Source of the DNA: JAJKJG01 sp036389455
Lineage (GTDB): Bacteria; Pseudomonadota; Alphaproteobacteria; Rhizobiales; Beijerinckiaceae
NCBI GenBank assembly: GCA_036389455.1
Contig: DASVPW010000115.1
Coordinates: forward strand, 1 to 64,000
DNA length: 64,000 nt
Direction: 5' to 3'
Positions 24,932-32,208 of this stretch are shown one piece after another. The notes under the pieces are model-generated. The model did no database searches. It saw only the letters and a list, made by a program, of their open reading frames with translations, and was not told where the DNA came from. Each line of letters opens with the position of its first letter. Positions within the stretch are counted from its first letter, which is position 1. The position numbers and the translations under genes were made by a program.

Positions 24932-25698
24932 TGGCTGACGCGGCGGACACGGCGCCTTGGACCCCGGACCGGCCGCTCGTCCGCATCCGCGACGTCCACA
25001 AGAGCTTCGGCAGGCTGACGGTTTTGAGCGGCGTCTCCCTCGACGTCATGAAGGGCGAGGTGATCTGCGTCATCGGCCCGTCGGGCTCGGGCAAATCGAC
25101 GCTGCTCCGCTGCGTCAACGCCCTCGTGCCGATCGAGCGCGGCTCGATCCTGGTCGAGGGGCAGGAGGTCAACGACCCGCGGCTCGACAAGCTCGCGCTC
25201 AGGCGCAAGGTCGGGATGGTGTTCCAGCAGTACAACCTGTTCCCGCACAAGACCGCGCTCCAGAACGTCATGATGGCCCCGATCCACGTCTTGAAGCAGG
25301 ACAAGGCCGAGGTCGAGGCGCGCGCGCGCCGGCTCATCCGGAAGGTGCGGCTCGAGGGCAAGGAGGCTTCCTACCCGGGCGAGCTGTCCGGCGGCCAGCA
25401 GCAGCGCGTCGCCATCGCCCGCTCGCTCGCCATGAACCCGGACGTGATGCTGTTCGACGAGGTCACGGCGGCCCTCGATCCCGAGACCGTCAAGGAGGTG
25501 CTGGTCACGATCCGCGAGCTCGCCGAGGAGGGCATGACCTGCCTGATCGTCACCCACGAGATGGGCTTCGCCCGCGAGGTGGCGGGCCACATCTATTTCA
25601 CCGACCGGGGCGTCATCGTCGAGCACGGCCCGCCGAAGGACTTCTTCGCCGGCGCCCGCGACCCGCGCACGCGCCAGTTCCTGAGCCAGATCCTGTGA
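24931..25698 (+). CDS. Polar amino acid ABC transporter ATPase (GlnQ/HisP type)
   Basis: 255 residues. Walker A GPSGSGKST near 50-58, Q-loop VFQQYNLFPH, signature LSGGQQQRVAIARSLA, Walker B VMLFDEVTAALDPE and switch IVTHEM are all present. The Pro usual in the Walker B DEPT is Val here, a variant I believe recurs in alphaproteobacterial members. It powers the two permeases. The gene begins within the permease stop (TGATG) and is followed by the convergent tRNA-Met gene. Confidence 0.92.
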   Translation: MADAADTAPWTPDRPLVRIRDVHKSFGRLTVLSGVSLDVMKGEVICVIGPSGSGKSTLLRCVNALVPIERGSILVEGQEVNDPRLDKLALRRKVGMVFQQYNLFPHKTALQNVMMAPIHVLKQDKAEVEARARRLIRKVRLEGKEASYPGELSGGQQQRVAIARSLAMNPDVMLFDEVTAALDPETVKEVLVTIRELAEEGMTCLIVTHEMGFAREVAGHIYFTDRGVIVEHGPPKDFFAGARDPRTRQFLSQIL

Positions 25699-25756
25699 GC
25701 CGTTCCGGGACGAGGCTGCAGCCGGGCTGCGGTCGAGGCTCTTTTCGGCGCCGGGA

Positions 25757-25833
25757 TGGTAGCGGAGGAGGGACTCGAACCCCCGACACGAGGATTATGA
25801 TTCCTCTGCTCTAACCAGCTGAGCTACTCCGCC
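25757..25833 (-). tRNA. tRNA-Met (CAT), elongator
   Basis: 77 bases including encoded CCA. Read on the minus strand it begins GGCGGAGTAGCTCAGCTGG, has anticodon stem GAGGA/TCCTC with loop ATCATAA giving anticodon CAT, the T arm GGGGGTTCGAGTCCCTC, and ends CTCCGCTACCA. The acceptor pairs fully with one G-U at the top. Identity as elongator Met rather than lysidine-modified Ile follows resemblance to rhizobial tRNA-Met. Confidence 0.93.
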
Positions 25834-25866
25834 CCGAGGCGTCGCGCGGCGCGCATGGGCCGGCGG

Positions 25867-25896
25867 GATATAGGGACCGGGCTCCGAGCCTGTCAA
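25867..25896 (-). promoter_or_regulatory. Promoter of tRNA-Met
   Basis: On the minus strand a perfect -35 hexamer TTGACA (25891-25896) is followed after 17-18 bases by CTATAT/TATATC (25867-25873). Initiation would fall near 25860, about 27 bases before the mature tRNA 5' end. This fits a strong sigma-70-type stable RNA promoter. Confidence 0.8.
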
Positions 25897-25952
25897 GAAA
25901 CGGTGAGCTGGCTCGACTCGCGGTCGAAATAGCCAGATAATGCCCCCTCAAG

Positions 25953-26264
25953 GTGAAGGAGGGGTGTCTCAATACGTTGCGAACCATTTATTCTGAGGGC
26001 TTGCTGTTGCCAAAGACGCTCAAATTCGCTCAGTTGTCGCCGGGAGAAAAAGCCGAGTGGACACTACGCATTAACGCTGTCGCAAATACCGAAAAACATC
26101 TTCAAAACTTCGGCAACCTAGATCGAGAGTTTAGTATGATTCGAGGCGCTCTTTTCTTTGTGTTTATTGGGAAGCTTTATGCGTACGACGAGCTTCGTCT
26201 CTCTAAATACAAATCGTGGCTATTAGCAAAGTACGGTTGTGACGACATGAAGGGGTTCCCATAG
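25953..26264 (+). CDS. Low-GC orphan protein next to tRNA-Met, unknown
   Basis: About 103 residues from GTG 25953. Composition is unlike its neighbours, with many Lys, Asn, Tyr and Phe and an AT-rich coding sequence. Segments include KLAEWTLRIN-like AEWTLRINAVANTEKHLQ and GALFFVFIGKLYAYDELRL. The start is unclear: AGGAGGGG at 25957-25964 is followed immediately by another GTG in a different frame that soon stops, so the 5' end may be broken. It lies behind a tRNA gene, a common integration target. Probably a remnant of acquired DNA. Confidence 0.5.
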   Translation: MKEGCLNTLRTIYSEGLLLPKTLKFAQLSPGEKAEWTLRINAVANTEKHLQNFGNLDREFSMIRGALFFVFIGKLYAYDELRLSKYKSWLLAKYGCDDMKGFP

Positions 26265-26315
26265 GCGAGCGTAACTACTTTGCGTGAGACAGTGGAAAGA
26301 CGCCTTTGTCTTCTC

Positions 26316-26948
26316 TCACGCCCGCTTCCGCAGCCGCATCAGCTTGAAGAAGCCCGCCGGGAACAGCGGCTCGACGCCGAGCACGTCGAAGCCGCCGCGC
26401 TTTCCCGCCCAGGCCTCGATCCGGCTGATCTTGAAGGCCGAGCTCCAGCCGATCTTCTTCACGAGCGGGTCGACGGCGTCCTCGACACGGGCCCAGGCGC
26501 CCGCGTCCCGGCCGAGCTTGCTCGCGATCACGATCTCGCCGCCAGGCCGCAGCACGCGGGCGCACTCGTCGAGCGCCTGCTCGGGGTCCGGCACGAGGGT
26601 GATCACGAACGGCAGCGCGACCGCGTCGAAGCGGCCGTCGGCGAGCCCGAGCCGGCAGGCGTCCATGGCGGCGACGAGCTTGACGTGGGACAGCGATTGC
26701 TCGCGCACCTTCCCGGCCGCCTTGCGCAGCATGGGCTCCGAGAGGTCGACGCCGATCACGCGGGCATGGGCCGGGTAGTAGGACAGGACGAGCCCGGTCC
26801 CGACGCCGACCTCGAGGATGTCGGGGCCGGCGGCGGCCGCGGCCTCGGCGGTGCGGCGGTGCGCGTCCGCGAGGAGCTTGTGGTAGACGGCGTCGTAGTA
26901 GGGGGCCCAGCGGGCATAGGCCCGGCGCTGCCCGTCGAGGTCGCTCAT
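26316..26948 (-). CDS. Class I SAM methyltransferase, PmtA-like
   Basis: 210 residues. The SAM-binding motif I is ILEVGVGTGLVLSYYP near 44-59, followed by VIGVDLSEPMLRKA and AVALPFVITLVPDPEQALDE. The pattern YAPYYDAVY-like YARWAPYYDAVYHKLL at the N-terminus and the VLRPGGEIVIAS strand fit the Rhodobacter-type phosphatidylethanolamine N-methyltransferase family. Other small-molecule methyltransferases of the UbiE group share much of this. It follows mnmA by 15 bases on the same strand. Confidence 0.8.
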   Translation of the reverse strand: MSDLDGQRRAYARWAPYYDAVYHKLLADAHRRTAEAAAAAGPDILEVGVGTGLVLSYYPAHARVIGVDLSEPMLRKAAGKVREQSLSHVKLVAAMDACRLGLADGRFDAVALPFVITLVPDPEQALDECARVLRPGGEIVIASKLGRDAGAWARVEDAVDPLVKKIGWSSAFKISRIEAWAGKRGGFDVLGVEPLFPAGFFKLMRLRKRA

Positions 26949-26963
26949 CGGCGGCTCGGGGCT

Positions 26964-28115
26964 TCAGGCCGCGAACGCCGCGGCATCCACCGCCCGGGCG
27001 ATGGTGCCGCCGCCGAGGACGCGGGCGCGGGGGCCGTCGTCGGCGTAGACGGCGCAGGCCTGGCCAGGCGACACCCCGTCCTCGGGGGAGAGGAGCTCCA
27101 CCTCCGCCCCGCCGCCCGGCATGGGGCGCAGGAGCGCCGGCGCCGGCTGCCGCGTCGAGCGCACCCGGACCGCGACCTCGACGCCCTCGGAGAGGTCGGC
27201 GAGCGGCGCGTCGCCGAGCCAGTTCACGTCCGCAATCGCGATCGCCCGCGTCGCGAGCGCCGCGCGCGGGCCGACGACGACGCGGCGGCTTCCCGCGTCG
27301 AGCCGGACCACATAGAGCGGCTCGCCGGTCGAGAGCCCGAGGCCGCGGCGCTGGCCGACCGTGTAGTGCAGGATGCCGGCGTGGCGCCCGAGCACGCGCC
27401 CGTCGAGGTGGACGATGTCGCCCTCTTGAGCCGCGCCGGGCTTCAGGCGCTCGATCACGTCGCCGTAATGGCCCTTCGGCACGAAGCAGATGTCCTGGCT
27501 GTCGGCCTTGTCGGCGACGGCCAGCCCGAGGTCGCGGGCGAGCGAGCGGGTCTCGGCCTTGCCGAGCTCGCCCAAGGGGAAGCGCAGCATCTCGAGCTGC
27601 TTGGGTGTCGTGGCGTAGAGGAAGTAGCTCTGGTCGCGCTCGGGGTCGGCGGCGCGGAACAGGGCGCGGCGCCCGTCGGGAAGGCGGCGGCTCGCCACGT
27701 AGTGCCCGGTCGCGAGCACGTCGGCGCCGAGCTCGCGGGCGGTCGCGAGGAGGTCGCGGAACTTGATCGTGCGGTTGCACTCGATGCACGGCACCGGCGT
27801 CTCGCCGGCCAGATAGCTCTCGGCGAAGCGTTCGATCACGGCCTCGCGGAAGCGCGCCTCGTAGTCGAGCACGTAATGCGGGATGCCGATCTTCTCGGCG
27901 ACCCGACGGGCGTCGTGGACGTCCTGCCCGGCGCAGCAGGCGCCCTTGCGGTGCACGGCGGCGCCGTGGTCGTAGAGCTGGAGCGTGATGCCGACGACGT
28001 CGTAGCCCTCGCGCCGGAGCAGCGCCGCGACGACCGACGAGTCGACGCCGCCCGACATCGCGACGACGACGCGGGTCGAGGCAGGGTCCTTCTCTAGGTC
28101 GAGGCTGTTGGGCAT
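26964..28115 (-). CDS. mnmA: tRNA-specific 2-thiouridylase MnmA
   Basis: 383 residues. The PP-loop is VVVAMSGGVDSSVVAALL near 16-33. The two catalytic cysteines are in VPCIECNRTIKF and in DSQDICFVPKGHYGD. Later marks are HYTVGQRRGLGLS and SPGQACAVY. It activates U34 of tRNAs for Lys, Glu and Gln with ATP and inserts sulfur relayed from the Isc/Tus route in the cytoplasm. It precedes the PmtA-like gene. Confidence 0.94.
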   Translation of the reverse strand: MPNSLDLEKDPASTRVVVAMSGGVDSSVVAALLRREGYDVVGITLQLYDHGAAVHRKGACCAGQDVHDARRVAEKIGIPHYVLDYEARFREAVIERFAESYLAGETPVPCIECNRTIKFRDLLATARELGADVLATGHYVASRRLPDGRRALFRAADPERDQSYFLYATTPKQLEMLRFPLGELGKAETRSLARDLGLAVADKADSQDICFVPKGHYGDVIERLKPGAAQEGDIVHLDGRVLGRHAGILHYTVGQRRGLGLSTGEPLYVVRLDAGSRRVVVGPRAALATRAIAIADVNWLGDAPLADLSEGVEVAVRVRSTRQPAPALLRPMPGGGAEVELLSPEDGVSPGQACAVYADDGPRARVLGGGTIARAVDAAAFAA

Positions 28116-28224
28116 GGGCGATCTTGTGGCTCGGGCGGAGCCGCGGGCCTGTATAGCGGTCGGGCCGCGGTTCTTCCAGGGCGGTGAGGCCGGTCAGATG
28201 GGCGCTGCCCGCGGCAAGTCAACG

Positions 28225-28244
28225 GCCCGCGGTTCGCCGCGGGC
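28225..28244. other. Perfect 8-bp hairpin with TTCG loop
   Basis: GCCCGCGG-TTCG-CCGCGGGC lies between the small secreted-protein gene and mnmA, both on the minus strand. It would be very stable as RNA. No T-run follows in either direction, so it is not a classical intrinsic terminator. It might attenuate or separate the two transcripts. Confidence 0.45.
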
Positions 28245-28322
28245 GGGACGGATCCGGCGCACCCGCCCGGCTGCGAAGTCGTTACGGACGAACGCGCCGG
28301 GCGGGCCGTCGCGGCGTTCGCG

Positions 28323-28529
28323 TCAGGCCCGTCCCATGCACTGGCGCCAATAGGCCCTGCGCTGGTTGATGATCGCGACCCGGTCGCTGCCGGCGGTCTT
28401 GCCAACCCTGAGCCGGCTCTGGGCCTCCGCCCGGCAGGCCTCCGCCTTGGCGGACCGCGCCCCTTGCGCGGACGCGCAGGCCGGGATCACGAGGGCGGCG
28501 AACGCCGCGGCGACGACGAGCGGTCTCAT
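28323..28529 (-). CDS. Small secreted Cys-containing protein, unknown
   Basis: 68 residues. A signal peptide, MRPLVVAAAFAALVIPACAS, ends near AQG. The mature part is Arg/Ala-rich with single cysteines in AKAEACRAEAQSRL and YWRQCMGRA, plus IINQRRAYWRQC. The two mature cysteines could form one disulfide in the periplasm. Similar short exported proteins with a terminal RxxYWxxCM pattern seem common in Hyphomicrobiales; function is unknown. It follows the hybrid kinase gene by 41 bases. Confidence 0.72.
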   Translation of the reverse strand: MRPLVVAAAFAALVIPACASAQGARSAKAEACRAEAQSRLRVGKTAGSDRVAIINQRRAYWRQCMGRA

Positions 28530-28570
28530 GGGTGTCCTCCGAGATGGAGTGTCACCCCCCGGTCCCGACT

Positions 28571-30769
28571 CTAGCGCAAGCGGCCGCCCGCGTCTCCCTC
28601 GGCCGCCGGCCCTTCGACCGCCGCCGGGCGGGCGGCGGACGCGGTGCGGCGGACGGCGTCGGCGAGGTCGGTCATCTGGAACGGCTTCGCCAGCACCGTG
28701 AAGCCGAGCTCCGTCGCCCGCGCGGCCGAGGCCGAGTAGCCCGAGGCGAGCAGCACCGGCAGGTTCGGCCAGCGGCGGCGCGCCTCCTGGGCGAGGCCGA
28801 ACCCGTCGAGCGCCCCCGGCATGACGATGTCCGAGACGAGGACGTCGGCGCCGTGCCGCTCTAGCGCCTCGATCGCCTCGCGGGCGTCGGCGGCCTCCGC
28901 GACCTCGAAGCCCTCCTCGGCCAGGAAGTCGGCCGCGACGGCGCGGACCTCGTCGTTGTCGTCGACGAGGAGCAACCGGACCCGCGCCGCCGGCGCGGGC
29001 TCCCGCGGCGCGGCGGCCTCGGTCCCGGCCCGGAGCATGCCCTCCTCCGCCTCGGGCAGGTAGATCGTCACGGTCGTGCCGCGCCCGGCCCTGCTCTCGA
29101 TGTCGGCGAGCCCGCCGGACGCCTTGGCGAAGCCGTACACCTGGGACAGGCCGAGTCCGGTGCCCTTGCCGACCTCCTTCGTGGTGAAGAACGGCTCGAA
29201 CACGTGCGGCAGCGCCTCCTCGGGCACGCCGCCGCCGGTGTCGGCCATGGACAGCGCGACGCCGCGCCGGCCCGAGCGGTCCGGGAACGGGGCGCGCCTT
29301 GCGCTGATGCGCAGGACTCCGCCCTCCGGCATGGCGTCGCGGGCGTTGACCGCGACGTTGAGGATCGCGAGGTCGAGCCCGATCGGGTCGATCCGCACCG
29401 GCAGCGGTCCCGGCGCGAGGTCGAGCATGACCGAGATGTCGCCGCGCAGCGACTGGCGTAGCATGGCGAGCACGTTGCGGACGCGCTCGTTCAGGTCGAA
29501 GACCTCGGCCTGGGCCGCCTCGCCGCGGGAGAACGACAAAAGCTCGCGGGTGAGGTGCGTGCCCTTCTCGGCGGCCTTGCGGATCGAGGCGACGTAGCGG
29601 TCGAGGTTCGGAGCCTGCACCCGGCGCTGCAGCATCTCGAGGTTGCCGAGGATCACCATCAGGAGGTTGTTGAAGTCGTGCGCGACGCCGCCGGTCATGC
29701 GCCCGAGCGCCTCCATGCGGCTCGCACGCTCGCGCAAAGCGGCCTCCTGGCGCCCGGCCAGCACCTCCCGGCGCATCAGGGCGGCGAAGACGAGGGTGAG
29801 CGAGAGCGCCGCGAGCCCGGCGGCCGCGAGAATCCACAGCGAGCGCGTCAGCGGGGCGTTGTACAGGTCGAGCGGGATCGCGAGGTGGGCCGACCAGCCG
29901 GTGTGGGCGGACTTCCTGAACGCCGCCTTGGTCGGGGTGCCGTCGAGCCTGCGGCCGTCATAGACGCCCTCGCTTCCCGAAGCCCTGGCCCTGAGGGCCT
30001 CCTCGCTCGTCCGCTCGCCGATGGCGGCGGGCGCGCGCGGCGAGGCGACGATGCGGCCCGAGCCGTCGACCACGAAGGGCAGCCAGGCTGGGGGCAGCCC
30101 CGGCGTCGCCGCGAGCTCCGACAGGCGCTCCGGCGACACCGTCGTGGTGAGGACGTATCGGACCTTGCCGTCGCGGACGACCGGCACCCGGAAGCTGACC
30201 CGGGGGCGGCTGTCCGGGAGAAGGGGCCCGGGGCCGGCGAGGTCGCCGACGATCGGCGCCGCGGTCTCGATCGCGCGCCGGTAGCCGTCCGGGTCGACCA
30301 CCTTGGGCAGCGGCGCTCCGAACGGCACCGAGGTGTTGACGATCTGCCAGCCGTCGAGGTCGGCGAGGTTGACCCGGTTCCACAGGGGGCGCTCGCGGAT
30401 GAAGCGCTGCGCGACCTCGTGGAAGGTCGCGAGGTCCGGCGCCGCGCCGTCGAGGGTCGGCGACTGCGCCAGGACCTTCAGGAGCTCGACCTGGGTGTGG
30501 AGCTCGCGCTCGACGGTGTCGAGGATGGCGGCCACCTGCCTGACCGCCTCGGCCTGCATCGCCTGCTGCTGTTGCCGCAGCGACACCCCCGCGAGCCCGG
30601 CGGCGAGGGCCGCGAGCGGGAGCAGGGCCGCAAGGGCCAGAAGGATCAAGCGCCGGCGCAACGAAGCGGCGTCTCCCGCCGAATCGGGAAAAAGTAGATA
30701 AGGACCGGGAGGGAAAGTCCAGGATCGGGCAGGCCCGATTTGCGCCTCAAACGGGCGTATGATATTCAT
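28571..30769 (-). CDS. Hybrid sensor histidine kinase with periplasmic Cache-like sensor
   Basis: 732 residues from ATG 30769; the frame continues upstream but would overlap the divergent gene. A helix near 40-60 (RRRLILLALAALLPLAALAA) leads to a ~250-residue extracytoplasmic sensor and a second helix near 310-330. The kinase core has GGVAHDFNNLLMVILGN near 358 with the phospho-His, the N box NAVNARDAM-like NVAVNARDAMPEGG, and GTGLGLSQVYGFAKASGG. A C-terminal receiver, residues ~595-710, shows LLLVDDNDEV, VLVSDIVMPG and LAKPF. A 15-bp inverted repeat GTATGA-N3-TCATAC (30757-30771) covers the start codon. Ligand unknown. Confidence 0.9.
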   Translation of the reverse strand: MNIIRPFEAQIGPARSWTFPPGPYLLFPDSAGDAASLRRRLILLALAALLPLAALAAGLAGVSLRQQQQAMQAEAVRQVAAILDTVERELHTQVELLKVLAQSPTLDGAAPDLATFHEVAQRFIRERPLWNRVNLADLDGWQIVNTSVPFGAPLPKVVDPDGYRRAIETAAPIVGDLAGPGPLLPDSRPRVSFRVPVVRDGKVRYVLTTTVSPERLSELAATPGLPPAWLPFVVDGSGRIVASPRAPAAIGERTSEEALRARASGSEGVYDGRRLDGTPTKAAFRKSAHTGWSAHLAIPLDLYNAPLTRSLWILAAAGLAALSLTLVFAALMRREVLAGRQEAALRERASRMEALGRMTGGVAHDFNNLLMVILGNLEMLQRRVQAPNLDRYVASIRKAAEKGTHLTRELLSFSRGEAAQAEVFDLNERVRNVLAMLRQSLRGDISVMLDLAPGPLPVRIDPIGLDLAILNVAVNARDAMPEGGVLRISARRAPFPDRSGRRGVALSMADTGGGVPEEALPHVFEPFFTTKEVGKGTGLGLSQVYGFAKASGGLADIESRAGRGTTVTIYLPEAEEGMLRAGTEAAAPREPAPAARVRLLLVDDNDEVRAVAADFLAEEGFEVAEAADAREAIEALERHGADVLVSDIVMPGALDGFGLAQEARRRWPNLPVLLASGYSASAARATELGFTVLAKPFQMTDLADAVRRTASAARPAAVEGPAAEGDAGGRLR

Positions 30770-30791
30770 ACGGTCGGATGAGGGATGCCAT

Positions 30792-31406
30792 ATGCGCGAG
30801 ATCAGGATCGCCGGCATGAACGAGGTAATCGTCACGGGCGGAAGGGCACCCGCCTCGTCGGCGCCGAGGTTCGCGAGCGGCGCCGTCGCTGCCGGCTTCG
30901 CCGCGGTCGCACTGGCGCTCACGGCCTCGACGCCCGGTCCGGCGCCGCGAGAGAATCATCCCGTTCCTGTCCAGGCCGCGATCGAGCCCCTGGCTTACGA
31001 CCTCTCCGGAAAGGTGGCGAACCGCCTGGGCGGCGCCGAAGCCGTGGGCCATTCGGCCGTTCCGATCCGCGTCTCCACGGCCGGCCTGTTCGGACGGTGG
31101 CTCGACCGTTCGGCGCCCGCGCCCGCCGCCGCACGGGAAGCCGCAACGAAGGTGCCGGCCCCATCCGCTCAGGCCGCGACGCGGCGCCCGGCCATCAGGA
31201 CGGCGAACGCCGCGCCGCTGCCGCCCGTGCGGCCGGCGCTCCTCGGCGAGACCGGCGCGGCGGTCGCCGCCGCAAGCGCCGAGCCTGCGCGCGAGACGCC
31301 GCGCCTTCTCGGCTTCTTCCCGTCCGACCTCCTGCCGTCGCCCGGGGCCGCGCTCGGGCGCGTGGCCGCGCTCGGGGATGCGATCCTCGAGCGCGTGAGC
31401 CCTTGA
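30792..31406 (+). CDS. Ala/Pro-rich membrane-anchored protein, unknown
   Basis: 204 residues from ATG 30792, which has GAGGG seven bases upstream. One hydrophobic segment near 32-48, GAVAAGFAAVALALTAS, can anchor it with a long periplasmic tail. The tail is rich in Ala, Pro and Arg (PAPAAAREAATKVPAPSAQA) and ends with LLGFFPSDLLPSPG. No domain is recognised. It is divergent from the hybrid kinase and overlaps the TetR gene (TTGA), so it is probably co-transcribed with that regulator. Confidence 0.65.
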   Translation: MREIRIAGMNEVIVTGGRAPASSAPRFASGAVAAGFAAVALALTASTPGPAPRENHPVPVQAAIEPLAYDLSGKVANRLGGAEAVGHSAVPIRVSTAGLFGRWLDRSAPAPAAAREAATKVPAPSAQAATRRPAIRTANAAPLPPVRPALLGETGAAVAAASAEPARETPRLLGFFPSDLLPSPGAALGRVAALGDAILERVSP

Positions 31407-32080
31407 GCCGCGCCGCGCCGCGGCGCGCCGCGACGGGCAGAACCACGTCGCGCCCCGCCTCGCGTCCGACCGAGGCCACGCGCCGCGCCCTCGTCGAGGC
31501 CGGCACCGGCGTCTTTGCCGAGCGCGGCTTTGCCGGCGGGTCGGTCCGCCTGATCACGGCCAAGGCCAGGGCGAACCAGGCCGCCATCACCTATCACTTC
31601 GGCGGCAAGGAAGGGCTCTACCGGGAGGTGCTGATCGCGGCGCGCGACGCCTTCGACAGCCAGGGCATCCTCGACGAGGAGGGCGCCCGGACGCTTCCGC
31701 CCGAGGAGGCCCTGCGCCTGTTCCTGCGCCAGTACCTCCTGCCGCTCGTCCGGCGCGACCAGTTCAGCCGCTACCTGCGCATCTTCGCCTGGGAGACGCT
31801 CGCCCCGACGGCGGTCGCCCTGAAGCTCGCCGCCGAGCGTCCGTTCCCCCTCCTCGTGCTCGCCGGGCATATCGTGCGCAGGTTCCTGCCCGCGGGGACG
31901 CCGGACCGGGACATGATGATCGCGGCCCTGTGGCTCGCGAACCAGCCCGTCGCGTTCGTGCGCAACGCCGAGTTCCTGAGCCGCGAGCCGTTCGGCCTGC
32001 GCTTCGACGCGGCATCGATCGACGCGCTCGTCGAGACGCTCGCGCGGCTGTCCCTCGCGGGCCTCGCCGGCCGGACGTGA
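31403..32080 (+). CDS. TetR/AcrR-family transcriptional regulator
   Basis: About 225 residues from a TTG overlapping the upstream stop. The HTH begins near residue 24, TRRALVEAGTGVFAERGFAG, and continues SVRLITAKARANQAAITYHF, GGKEGLYREVL, the classical TetR_N pattern. The C-terminal domain has QYLLPLVRRDQFSRYLRIFA, resembling the CerR/DUF1956 subgroup. It likely represses nearby genes until an effector binds. The targets may be the upstream membrane protein or the flanking kinases, which is not provable here. Confidence 0.85.
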   Translation: MSRAAPRRAATGRTTSRPASRPTEATRRALVEAGTGVFAERGFAGGSVRLITAKARANQAAITYHFGGKEGLYREVLIAARDAFDSQGILDEEGARTLPPEEALRLFLRQYLLPLVRRDQFSRYLRIFAWETLAPTAVALKLAAERPFPLLVLAGHIVRRFLPAGTPDRDMMIAALWLANQPVAFVRNAEFLSREPFGLRFDAASIDALVETLARLSLAGLAGRT

Positions 32081-32208
32081 CCGGGACGGCCCCGTCCTTC
32101 GACTTAGAAGGACGCCCGTGGCCCGACCAGGGCGCGCCCCCGCCGGTTGCCGTAGCGTCCCCTCCGTGCGACGAGTTGGTCTGGAATCAGGCTCAAGATC
32201 CGCCCCGA

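Noticed and set aside
25500..25698. Defective Walker B in the amino acid transporter ATPase (DEVT for DEPT)
   Set aside because: The catalytic Asp/Glu are intact and the Val variant appears usual for this group in alphaproteobacteria.
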